From: Protonemura montana
Lineage: Eukaryota; Arthropoda; Insecta; Plecoptera; Nemouridae
Assembly: GCA_947568835.1 (NCBI GenBank)
Contig: OX387610.1
Coordinates: forward strand, 13,931,001-13,995,000
Direction: 5' to 3'
DNA length: 64,000 nucleotides
The position numbers were made by a program, and so were the translations under genes. The notes under the pieces were generated by a model. The model was not told where the DNA came from and did no database searches. It worked only from the letters and a program-made list of their open reading frames with translations. Of this stretch, positions 45,525-56,944 are shown piece by piece (position 1 is the first letter of the stretch; each line of letters opens with the position of its first letter).

Positions 45525-48165
45525 TTTTTTATGTTTTAACGATCTGTTAATTCGTTAAATTGCCTCTTGCATACAGGCATTAGTTATAAACAGCTCCGAA
45601 TATAGTGAAAACAGTCACAGATACAAATATCTTTGATTAAATGCCAATCCATCAAATTTGTAATACAAGAAATCTTAAATCTTATCCTCCCTGTTCCGTC
45701 TTAGCCTTCATACCATCTCACCCTCTCTGATACCCCGGTATTTCTGACATCACTTGCTCCCATTCGCATGACTCTCAATACTAAATTCCACCGAACAAAC
45801 CTACCCTTACCACCATACCTATAGCATACGTCATAAACCACCGATACCTCCCTAGTATAGCTCATAACTCCGTGCTCTGGATTCTTGAGTGTCGTTTGAT
45901 GTTACCTCGGCGGTCTTTGCTTCAATGTTCACCGCTAGCATCTCTCATACCGTGCACCGACCAAAAGAGACATCAAACATTGTACGTAGATTCCATTGTT
46001 GTGATGTTCAACTCGACTCTGTGCATTCGAGAGCGATTACTCGGGTAAAAGCATATACCTTGCATGGTACTTAAGGGCAGAATATTGGACTGGAAGCTTA
46101 GATGCGTTCATGGGAACGCTTTATCAGTGGTGCTTGAAGCTTGGGAAATATTATGGCTGGTGGAGAGCGTTTGTGTTTGTGAACTATGTTTGGTGGAAGA
46201 ATGAAAATGCCACACATTTGAAGCTGTTTTTTCACTTTTGGCGAGACGAAATTTCCAATCGTATTTGTGGGGACTGAAAGAAGATGTTGATAAGGATGGG
46301 TATTATCTGGTCGAAATTTCAACTTGTAATGCTAGAAATCTTTGTACGAAACCAAGTATTCAGAAAGTTCTAGAAAGTCGCATGAAATATTTCTGAAAAA
46401 TATTCTTTTTAGCGAAAATCCTTCTAATATGGAAAACACATGAGTATAATTAATGAAATACATTGTATTATTAATGGTTGTACAAAAATTTGATTGCGGT
46501 TTTTTTTGGGTTTTCTGGCCATTCCATTAGGGAGCTTAAACCAGCAAGCGGATGATGGAAACAATCAAAAATTTGATTGTTTACAAGCTACGATAGCGAA
46601 GCTACGTTAAAAAATCTTCTGTTTTTGACCTCCCTTTCCATAACCTTGAAACTAAAGCATATGGCCTTGACGATCATTCATATTCAGGAGTTTGAGAAGT
46701 TCTGCATATGACCGCATGTCATTCTCACAGCTAGCGCCATGGTCGACACATTGCCGACATGTTTCTTGTGTCAAAGGTCTCATGGTCAAAACCGCACAGC
46801 GCCAACAACAGCAAGCAAACTCTTGTTCATTCCGCTTTGCATCTAAATCGATTCACAAACTTGATAGTTTATCACTAAGCTGTTATCGGCCCTTACCAAC
46901 GATTACGTCCAGCTTATACTGGCTACAAATATCGTATCATAAAGTTTACGACGTTAATCAGCACGTTAATTTTAACGCTCCGGTTTTATTTGGACGCAAA
47001 AACGTTTAACCAACCCCGTGTAACTTTGATGTGTAACTCAACCGTATTAAGTTGGCTGCTCTTGGTCATTTTGCCTCTGTGAATATGATGTTCCTTATTC
47101 TGCTTCTTCTGATAAGACAATCTCATTCGAGAATATTCTCTTAAGAAGCAATGAAGATATTTCATTAACAACAAAGAGTAATGTAACAGTTAAGTTTTAA
47201 CACAATATGTGTTTGATATATGGTATGATATGGTTGTATATATATAAATATGGTATATGCCTTGTAAAAGTGCTGTGTAGAGAAAATGAGTATGGTACTA
47301 CATCCCAAAAACACATGTGCTAAGCGTTTTGAAAGTTTTCACTCTGCCATCTTACAAATTTCCTTCGATTCGATTGATTTCAGCTCGTTAAGGATCAATT
47401 TTTCAACCCGTCTTGACTCGTCCATCTAAACCGTGTCGCCAGTTCACACGTACCCTTCATATACAAAAACCAGAAATAGAATTCAATAACATTCGACAGC
47501 AAAGTTCAATCAATCAAATCTGACAGCTGACATATTTCAGAAGTTAATATCGACGTCTATAAGCGCATACAACAAAAGCTCATTGTTGAATTCTATGCTT
47601 CTTTGTATTTTGCGATACTCTTTAGAAATATTGTTTTAAAAAATTGTAACATTTATCTTTTTGAGTCTTTTTGGAACCTGAATAGAGCGATTAAAACCGC
47701 ATCAAAACAGTAAATTACTAAAGAAATTTGTGCGTTTGTTCCTAATCTTTGAATTACATCTAGTTTTCAACTCTGTTTACATATTTGAAGGCATCTAGAC
47801 TGGCTTGTGTGTCGATATCGTCCCTTAGTGAGCTCACGTTTGCCTTCGAAACGATATCAACAATCGATTTGTGCTAATTTGGCAATGCCTAGCACAAGCC
47901 CGAGTCAGTCGTTAATATTAAGTACGCTCCCAAATAACGTTCGATGTAAGCCTGCTGAATGTCGGTGTTCCAATGCGTACACCAGGAACAGCTGTTGGAA
48001 TTTGTGATGCAGACCAGAATGTCTGGAGGAAAATGTGGTCTCAGTTTCGGAATTGCTTCCAAGGGAGCCGCTTCTAAGTCTCTGAAGGTTTAAGAAATGG
48101 AGAAGATTTTCTGTGAGGTTATTTTGTTTGGGATGACCATTGAATGGATATGAAATGACTACATG
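45525..48165. other. Unassigned, no element recognised
   Basis: AT-rich with a moderately GC-rich patch near 46,700-46,850. Open frames of 60-105 codons show no recognisable domain. TATGGTATA-type simple sequence at about 47,215-47,268. Confidence 0.45.
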
Positions 48166-48173
48166 GGTTATGG

Positions 48174-48415
48174 TTTTTAGACTCATGTCTACTTATTATG
48201 TCTATGATACCCTGATTATTTTAGAAAGATGCATTCAGGAAGCTTGAACTTGGTAATTATTTTAAATTTTTTGTGGTTCTTTTGAAATCAGAAAATTGTC
48301 AGGACTGCTTTTACCCTTGATAAAGTAACAGGTACAAGCCACGAAACGTTGGGAAATTTAGTTGTTCTTTACTTAGCATTCAAAACCCAGTTGAAATAGT
48401 TTTTGTCAAAACCAC
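48174..48415. mobile_element. Family D element, single-armed copy
   Basis: Starts ATGGTTTTTAGACTCATGTC and ends TTGAAATAGTTTTTGTCAAA. It contains CCTTGATAAAGTAACAGGTA and CACGAAACGTTGGGAAATTT, the hammerhead-like segment. Likely target duplication ACATGGGTT on both sides (about 48,165 and 48,413). Confidence 0.85.
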
Positions 48416-48419
48416 ATGG

Positions 48420-50480
48420 GTTTTAGCCCATATAGGCTACAAAATGTATTTCGAATAAAAAATTTGATTTAATTGATTTGAGAAAATGATTTAGAAGGAA
48501 GTACTGTCATGAAGAACTAAATTTTGGGGGGGATTTTGGTCTAAAAATGAATAGGAATGATGTTATGAAAAAGGAGATTTATAAACTGAGGCATCAAGCG
48601 TTGGAGGCCAGCTTTAAAAATGTCTAAATAAACCTCCATGTTTCAATGTCTGTCCATCACTACAAATTATGTCAGTGAAATATATTATTAACTAGAACAC
48701 AAGTCAATTAATCGACTTGTTAATTTATCCTTTATTTACCCAGTTACCAATTAGCTTCTGTACATTGGCAAGCTACTTAGGCTTATTGGTGCTACGATGA
48801 TATAATTCGGGTGGCATTTGAAAGCTGTAGAAAAAACAGTGTTCTATAGTTTCATTATTGACTATTTACATATTCACTGATATTTTGTTAATCAAAAATG
48901 TTATTTACTTTTTCTATTATATTTTTGTCATGTTTATACTGACAGCAGCCATTACTGACCTGCAAACATAACAGCTGTTGTTGTTTGGTTGCTAGGTTAC
49001 GAGCTGTCACTCAGTATTTCCACATTTTCACGTTTTAAGGTTTAGATTATTGCTAATTTCTTATGAGTTTGTCGAAATTGCATAAAAAGAGACTATTCCT
49101 ACAGATTCAGATACAGGAATCATTTAAATATGATAGACTGTGATTCTGAGTTCAACCGTTTGAAACGACGCCATTTTGACCAGCTGATAATGACATCTCC
49201 ACAGGTTGGCAACAAAATGGCCGATACTGCAAGGTCGAGCCAAAATTTACCTTCCTATACTAAATCTTATCCTTACCCTAAACAAAGCTTGCCATGAAAC
49301 AAAAAAAAACAGCGAGCAATGGGATCCGCAAAATTTTAGATCCGTTTAAACACGATATGATATTGATTGGTATCTTTGACACTAAACTTTAACCTTTAAA
49401 ACAAATCGAAAACAAGAAGTCGATTTTTTTAAATATTTGACAAGTTTTTTGCGAATTTCTCTTATCATTACAAAGATTGCAAAGATTTCACTTACAATGT
49501 ACGACAATGTCAAAGCATTTTTAAGTATATTTTTTTTTTACATTTTTTTAAAGTCAAACGTCAAACATTTTAGCTCATTTTATGTCCATTTTTGGCCTTG
49601 GTTATGAAACAGAAAAGGTTAAAAACCCCGATTGCCCTTCTGGGAGTTCTTTGTGAGCATTCACGTCCACTGATTGGGTTCTTTGAAGTGAAAATTACTT
49701 TCCTGCAAAGAATGTGACTTTTTGATGTATATCAAAAAAATTTCCACGCTCGTGTGTCAGACAAACGAAGATTCCACGAATGTAATATGAAATTCATATA
49801 TAACACGTTTCCACCACATTCCTTTTTTTTTAAAGAAAGCCGGGGTCGGCTAATTTTTTGATTGAAAAAATAACGACGCGTGGGGTGCATAAAATTCTTG
49901 GCATTCACAATGTCAGAAAGCGTTTCGCATATCCGCCTTTTGATTCGACACTGGCTCCGGCCTAAACTTTTCTTTCTCCACCCCTTCAGAAAAAAAAAAA
50001 CAGAAAATAAGAACAAATGTTTTAAGTCCGCAAAAGTACGCTTATTTCCGAGTTATCGCTAACACGGATTTAACAACTTCACCCAAGAAAAGTAATCAAA
50101 AAAACTAAAAAAACAAAACTCGCGGTACAACAGAAGGTTTTGGGTGGAAAAACTTGGACGTGAGGAAAATTAGCATACAGAAGAAATCTGCGGAAAAATT
50201 CGAAACGCGTTTACGCAATGATATCGCGGCTGCCGCACGTAGCGTCGCTCTTTTATATGAAACGCTTCAAAATAAACCAAAACCGAGTGAAAACTGACGT
50301 TTAAAAATATCCTGGAAGATGTTTTTACCCTTAAAAAATTAACAATTAAAAATTCAAGTGACTCATATTTGTGATTGAAATAAATGTGTATGGTCTGCTA
50401 TATCACCAGACATAAAAGTAGCAGGATCCTACTTCATATGCTTGTTATCGTCAATTGAAGTTTCTTACAATAAGTTTAAA
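48420..50480. other. Unassigned AT-rich stretch
   Basis: No exon or main-family repeat recognised. Confidence 0.45.
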
Positions 50481-50484
50481 GAGC

Positions 50485-50545
50485 CAAGGGGTCAGCGTTA
50501 ATGTTAAAATTTCTGCTGAGCAAACGAAGCCAGCAGCTGTGGGTC
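50485..50545 (+). repeat. Family E fragment
   Basis: TTTCTGCTGAGCAAACGAAG preceded by GGGTCAGCGTTAATG matches the end segment of the 20.9 and 34.4 kb copies. Confidence 0.6.
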
Positions 50546-50875
50546 TCAAAATTTCTCCAAACTACCAAACTACATATAGAAAAAAAATGAGTCAACCATT
50601 TTAAAAACCTCCCTTATTAGATTTTATTAAATGGTTTTTCCGGAAAATGTGCACTAAAAGGGATTTTTTTAGTTTATAAAACAGCTGTTACCGACCCCAA
50701 TAAAAGAAAAAAAAATGAGATTTTGTCTCTGACGTTAACGAAATGATCAAACCAAACCCATAACCAATCAGTAAAATACCAGGACTTCTGCCACAAACCA
50801 TCTCCTTGCCCATCAGTCCTCCGATGCCCAACCCATTCTCAGCCCATTTCGGACTTCACCCCCTATACTAAACCA

Positions 50876-50990
50876 CCACTCTGTCTAGACGACCGACGCT
50901 CGACGCCGGCGTCTCTGCCATGGTAATCACCACGGGCGTCGGAAGCATTTGCACGACGGCAGCTTTGTTTAACGACGCATCACATATAGG
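50876..50990. other. CpG-rich islet
   Basis: GACGACCGACGCTCGACGCC and CACCACGGGCGTCGGAAGC. The islet also holds TTTGTTTAACGACGCA, similar to the family B tail. No coding frame assigned. Confidence 0.3.
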
Positions 50991-51663
50991 ACGTCTAAGA
51001 GCAGCCATATCGAGACACTTTAGTAGGGCATGTCTGCGCGGGTCGTTGCCAGCGTGATGTGTTGGGGGTGGTAGGTCTTTACAGGAATGTCACCCTGAAG
51101 AATTGTAGAAAGGAGGCTGAACTGCCGACTGTTTCGTCTCTGGACACCGAGGAAAATTAAACCAGTTCTGCAACTATTTTTTGATTTTGAAAAATTAACT
51201 GGCTGATCAAAAATACCTTGGTAATCAACTTAATTTAGGTCCAGCAGACAGATTATAATATACTATGCCGTGCCAGTCATATTTACATCATCTTGCCTGT
51301 CTATTTAGCCATTAATCACTCTTCGGATAGTGGTATAAAATATCCGAAGATAATTTTTTTTTCGTTCCTGTTAACCAACAAACTAAAGCTCTTTGAACAA
51401 AGCTCTCAGCTCAATTTTTTAGAGAATTTTCAGTCAAAGAAGCGATATATTGTTAGGAATCATAATTCAAGCGCGAAGCATGTTTTAAATTCTCCAATAT
51501 CGTAGATAATTTTATATCTAATTGTAAAATGCTTATTTTATTTAGAGCGTGAAAGAAACTTAACCTTTCTTTTGAAATAAAAATGCTATGTTAGAGTTTT
51601 TAGGGACCTTTTCTATTGTTTGAACGTTGAACCCGTGGAAAGGATATAAAGACATGTCTATAC

Positions 51664-51755
51664 CTGTAAGTAGATCTTATTCTTGGTTCGAAATACTTCA
51701 CCAAAAAGCTTACCGACCTCATCGTGGAGTCCAATATCTCTTAAGAGGCACTTAC
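51664..51755 (-). CDS. Exon-like segment, product unknown
   Basis: On the minus strand the tract TTTTTTCTGTCTTTTTTCAG precedes 92 nt that are open in one frame only (KCLLRDIGLHDEVGKLFGEV then FRTKNKIYLQ), followed by the donor-like GTATAG. Amino-acid composition looks protein-like, with alternating hydrophobic and charged residues. It does not resemble I-BAR sequence, and its end phase (0) does not fit exon 17613-17674 (needs 1), so it may belong to another gene, an alternative isoform or chance. Confidence 0.3.
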
Positions 51756-51799
51756 CTGAAAAAAGACAGAAAAAACGGCATTTAGAAAATTATTGACAA

Positions 51800-53220
51800 A
51801 AAGAAACCATTGAAAAAGACAGTCCTTGAACGCCGTTGATATTTGAGTCATTGTAACGCAACTCTTTCGAATCGCAAATTGTTTGACTTTCCTTATAATA
51901 GGATTTCTTTACAGTGCCACGGGCTCACAGAACAATGTTGAGATAGAACCGTTCAAAGTTGACTCAAAACTTTTTCTTTTTTTTTGCCCCAAAAAAACTA
52001 CGCACTTGCTCTGGGTGTCGCCTCCCGACATTCTGTAGATTGACTTAATTCTACTCGAGTCATAAGAAAAAAAAAATCCGCCATGTTTTCGCAATGTCTG
52101 CTAAAGTCGCAAAGTGCAAAGCACTAAAAAACATTTCCTCGGTTCCTCTTGTGCGATCCCGGATTCCAGACGATGGGGCAAGTATCATTTTCATTCTTAG
52201 GCCGGCAAAACTTTTCCATTCTCTTCACAAACTCGGCGTCCATCTCATTCTGCAGAGATTATAGCCAAAAATTCAAATGCATTCCATAGATTTCTGGAGC
52301 GCGCCAAAGCGCGGGGCAGCGACAAAAGAACAAAGTTTCGAGACTCGGCGACGAAAAAAAAAGGAAGGATGTAAAGAAAAAAAATATATGTCTTGAGAAA
52401 AAAAAAATAGTCCGTTCGCTCCTTGATGTATTATAATAATATCTGAATTTCAGATCTTTTTGAGAAAAACTTCTCTCAGTTAATATATATATATATCTAT
52501 ATGTAAAAAGCTTGACTGTAAAGTGCCCTGGTTTGTCATAGTGCCCTTGTATGTCTTCCGCGTTTCTTCTGGAAGACACTTTTTGGGCAAATGGGTCAAA
52601 ATGTTGAGCTGTAAAGCTGTCTATTGGAGGCGAAGTGCATCATTTTTATTAAAATACACCCGAAAGTTGCGATCTCGGCTCTGAGGACTCGCACACAAAG
52701 GCTTTTTGTATCTTTCTTTTTCAAATGACAATTCGTTTAATTTGTTGCTGTTTTATTCTAGATCCAGCTCATATTATCATTTATATTTCAAAAAATCTGT
52801 TTTGTATAAAACTGTATCTCTAAAAATTTATAAATGAGCCTTTATAAATAGCAAATATCTTAGAATATAATAAAAAAAGTAATCCAAATTGTAATAAATT
52901 GGAACAGATTCTCAATTCAAACCTCAAATCTTCCTAGAGACTGATATCTTTCAAGATCATCCGTGATCACAATATTTTTCAAAAAAATAAAAACTATTTC
53001 CGCTTTCATAAGAACTTCCTGAGTACATGAAACACAGCAGGTAAATAAACTGCCAGAACCAGTAGTAGTTACCTACACATCTATGTTTTAGAAAATACAA
53101 ACAAATAAAAACTAAAAAACCTTTTCAACGGCATTACATCACAAATTTAATCAAATATTTGCACCAGTAAATTCTGCTGTAGACATCGCTGTAAACCGCT
53201 TAAATCTTATTTTACAAAAT
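51800..53220. other. Unassigned AT-rich stretch
   Basis: Short poly-A/T and (TA)n runs (52,484-52,497). No gene seen. Confidence 0.45.
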
Positions 53221-53224
53221 CCCT

Positions 53225-53575
53225 TTTCCGTCAAACGTGATCACGATATCAAAGTACCCAAAGCAGACAGCAAAAACCGATAGAACCTAGCCCCAGGTAA
53301 ATTCATCCAAATCAGCATCATCACGTCAGCCATGTTTTCAATTAGAATTACCCTGCGAATAGATCTGTCCAGCGATGGGTGCTATAGTTTCAAGTTGATT
53401 TAATTGCGTATTACATGTCAAACCACAGAGCTTTGATGTGAGCAGCCAGGATTCTAAATATCATCGCAGAACAATACACAGGCGAGTCTATAGGCGACCA
53501 TTCAGTGGCTTGCATTGATCAAAATGGGACGTTGAGTGGTTTGATCCTGATTTCATCCTGAATTGTTGATCAAGT
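53225..53575. promoter_or_regulatory. Repeat-free, moderately GC-rich block, possible conserved element
   Basis: Free of the window's repeat families, with motif-like strings (AAACGTGATCACGATATCAA, GTTGATTTAATTGCG). Proposed only from composition. Confidence 0.15.
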
Positions 53576-53799
53576 ATACCTATATCAGGGATAAATCGCG
53601 TTAGTGAATTTAGTTTGTGTTTCAGATTGATTAACTCCAGTATTTTTTAAGTGTGCTTAGAAAATTCAGTTGAATAAATCATACGATTTGAGAAAAAAAA
53701 AAAATTAAATTTTCTACCTTAAAATAATTAAATGTGGTTCTACTCCTTGGAGATCCGTAAATCTTATCAAAAACACTGAAATGCTTTCCATGTGGTTAA

Positions 53800-53950
53800 T
53801 TATAGTTAAGTTAGTTAGAGCAACACCAGCGTCAGGTGGAGATCGGGGATTGTGAACCCAGTTAAGCACGAATTTTTCAGCCAGTTTACTAGCGATTCTA
53901 ATAATAAAATATTATGTCCATTGCAAGCATTTGAAGTTGAAATAAAATTT
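53800..53950 (+). mobile_element. Decayed family A SINE
   Basis: TTAGTTAGAGCAACACCAGC, GTCAGGTGGAGATCGGGGAT, AATTTTTCAGCCAG and TAATAATAAAATATTATGTC with CATTGCAAGCATTTGAAGTT follow the family A order with many substitutions, so it is an old copy. Confidence 0.75.
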
Positions 53951-56650
53951 CACATAAAACAGCTTTATCTTTGATTTTGTTTTGTGCATATAATTTATGA
54001 GGTGAACAAACTTGATCCACGTTTCAATAGGCTTTTTTCTTATAATTAAAAAAAAAAATACAGTTTTGAAATATTGATATTTATATCCTATCATGATAAA
54101 ATGAATGACCAAGGAATTTAAAAATTAAGTGCTGATTTTTTTTTGTGGCACATTCAGTTCTGAACATGCCGTTTAACAATTAAAAAACATCTTCTAATTT
54201 GCTGTTGCCATGCAATCAAACTGTTAGGTTCTTAACGGATCCCTTAAAACACCAGGTTTTAAGCATTGGTGAATGAAATCAAGGATTGAGTATCAAAAAT
54301 GTAGTATCAAGGATTAATTTAGGATCAATAAATCCTTGATTAATTCTGATTGAAGTCCATAATCAATCCTGTATCAAGAATGTAGTTAAAATTGCTTAAA
54401 ACTGAGCTCATATTTTGGTAATACACATTTGAGCCAGTATGGATGCTGGGAAACCAAAAACCATATGAGAAAGTGGGGCAAAAAACGAGGCCCCGAACAT
54501 CATAACACAGAACATGTGCCCACCTGACAATGACCAGCTGATTTGTGGGGTGCAGCACCCGCTCCAACAAGTTATTCATTGTTGCCCAGCGCAGGCCACG
54601 ACTCACGGGTCGAATAGCATACCGTTATCACCGACATAAATCACCTCGCCACCAAAAAACCCTTCCCCCGATTCACGAATACTTTCAAGAAAATTCCACG
54701 ATCGCAAATTTTCCACTAAAACATCTACAAATAAAAAGCGATATCAAAAAAACGCTGAAAATAAAAGATATTTTTGACAAGATTCTTAAAATCTATTTTT
54801 ATGTGACAAGATATTACAGATCTAAATGTAGCGATATTTCTTTGTTATATTCCATTCTATTCTTTACTACTTCTTGAAGCTCCTTTCTCATATTTATGTA
54901 AAAGAGGAATGTTTATGTATTTGTTCTACCGTGCCTATAAATATTATACAGAAATCTATATGGCTAGAGCTAAAATAAACAACAGATTCTTTCACTTTAC
55001 CTAAATCCCTTCTAGCATTGGCTTACAAAATCCTTCCACTAGAGCTTGCCAGATATTGCTCGCTTGCTTCTATGGTAATTCCACCTTCGAGCAAACGCGA
55101 AACAACACAACCTGACTTGATTCCCGTTGTTGATATAGATTGATTCTGATAGATCGCTTATCCGGCGTCGTTCTTCGAAAGCCGACGCGTCAGTTTCGTC
55201 GATGTTTCGAATTTACCATCGTCTAAACGCGACGACCCACACGTCGGGCGCCAGCTGTAAATGGGATCCTTTCCAACCAATGAACATCTTGGAAAATCGT
55301 CTCAATTTCGGGTAATGGTGTGACGGTGCGTGTGTTTGTCGATGTTATGAGAAACTTAGGTGGCACTTTTCAGCGTTTATGGTTAATGTTGGTGAAATGG
55401 AGCGAAGGCGAGGTTGGCAGGTGATGTTGGTGGTGAAATGTTGTTGGAAAAATGCTTTTGAGTGGTGTTTGTGAGATGTTTTCAAGCGACTATGACGTTT
55501 TGTGATAGTGGTTATTGAAAAATAAAAAAAATAGTTTAGTCTGACAAGATTTTCCAATAGCTAACTAAACAAGTATAAGCTATATTTATGTGCAGACATT
55601 TTCTTAAATAATCCATAATATTATAGAGGAGTAAGAAATTACTATACACTTCCTGCAAACGTTTAAGGTGAGGAAGACTTTGTTAAATTTAGCAGAAAAT
55701 TAGAAAGCTATGTTTGTTTTTAAATAAAAATATACCTAAGCCGATCAATTTCAATAATTTAAAATGTACCATATAGCATTTGCCGTGGCAATTTTTTTTT
55801 GTTTTTTAAGCTATTATAAGAATTGTTCAAGCAATTTTAACAAACTTAGGAATATTTTTTAAGAACTGATATTTTTTTTAAACCCCATTACTGAAATCCT
55901 AACTGAAATTCCATTGATACGTTGATAGATTTTCACAGTTTTCTAAAGAAAACTTCAAGAAAAGTCTATAAAACTGTACTTTTCTACTGCACTTTTCCAC
56001 TGTTTATAAACGAGATGGCTAATTTTAGCTGTGTTCACATGCCAAATTGTAAAGGAACTTTATCCAAGTACCAAACGAGTCTCTAAAACTTTATAAAACC
56101 ATCCCATCAAACCCCGTTAATCCTGATGTTATTGCCTGATGTTAAACTGTACAGCAATAAAATCGTTTGACAAAATCCCATCTCGTGAAAAAGTAAACAT
56201 CACTCTAGTAAAAATAAAAAACCGAGGTCTGGATGTTTCTTTTTAAGCGTCGAATTGATTTGGAATTCACTTTTAGGACTGCATTGATCTTGAAAACGAT
56301 TTCACGCGCTAAATATTTTATCAGCTTTCAGAGTGGTTTCATTTGATTTCGATACCGAGCGATGGCTGGCCACTTTCAAGCTTTTAAAAGCAATCAAAAT
56401 TGATGCTACTTCGCCACGTGTCACCGAGTTTCATGGGACATTTCACAGGGGAGAACCAAATTTGTAAAGCAGGAAAGGTTTTCAGCAATGCTGCAGGTGA
56501 ACAACATTCTAAAAATGACTGGTATTTTTCACTTTTAAAAATGTCTAGCACTTCAGAAAAACGGTTAAAACTTTGAGTAGCTATCGATCTAGGTTCAAAT
56601 TTTTAATGGAGATTAGCACAAAGAGATGATATTGACTGCTAGGAAATGGT
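53951..56650. other. Unassigned, includes a CpG-rich islet
   Basis: The islet at 55,135-55,262 has CCGGCGTCGTTCTTCGAAAG, GCCGACGCGTCAG and CGCGACGACCCACACGTCGG. No gene recognised. Confidence 0.45.
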
Positions 56651-56654
56651 TTTG

Positions 56655-56942
56655 ACCAAAACTATTTAAATGCTGAGTGAAGAACAACTAAATTTCCCAA
56701 CTTTTTGTAACTTGTACCTGTTACTGTATCAAGGGTTAAAGCAGTCCTGACAAATGGACGAAATTTTTGTTATCGGAAAATTGTCAGGACTGCTTTAACC
56801 CTTAATAAAGTAACAGGCACAAGTTATGAAACTTTGAGAAATTCAGTTGTTCTTCACTTAGCATTCAAAACCCAGTTGAAATAGTTTTTGTTAAAACTAG
56901 TGCTAAGTTAAGATAAAGTTGACATGAGTCTAAAAACCATAC
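56655..56942. mobile_element. Family D hairpin copy (arms about 100 bp)
   Basis: AAGGGTTAAAGCAGTCCTGA faces TCAGGACTGCTTTAACCCTT around about 56,766. The right arm runs on to GGTTAAAACTAGTG-type sequence and the terminus GACATGAGTCTAAAAACCAT. The arms differ at several positions, so it is older than the 24.5 kb copy. Confidence 0.85.
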
Positions 56943-56944
56943 GA

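Noticed and set aside
54340..54606. 88-codon minus-strand frame as an upstream IRSp53 exon
   Set aside because: The residues do not resemble the I-BAR N-terminus and no phase-1 donor fits.
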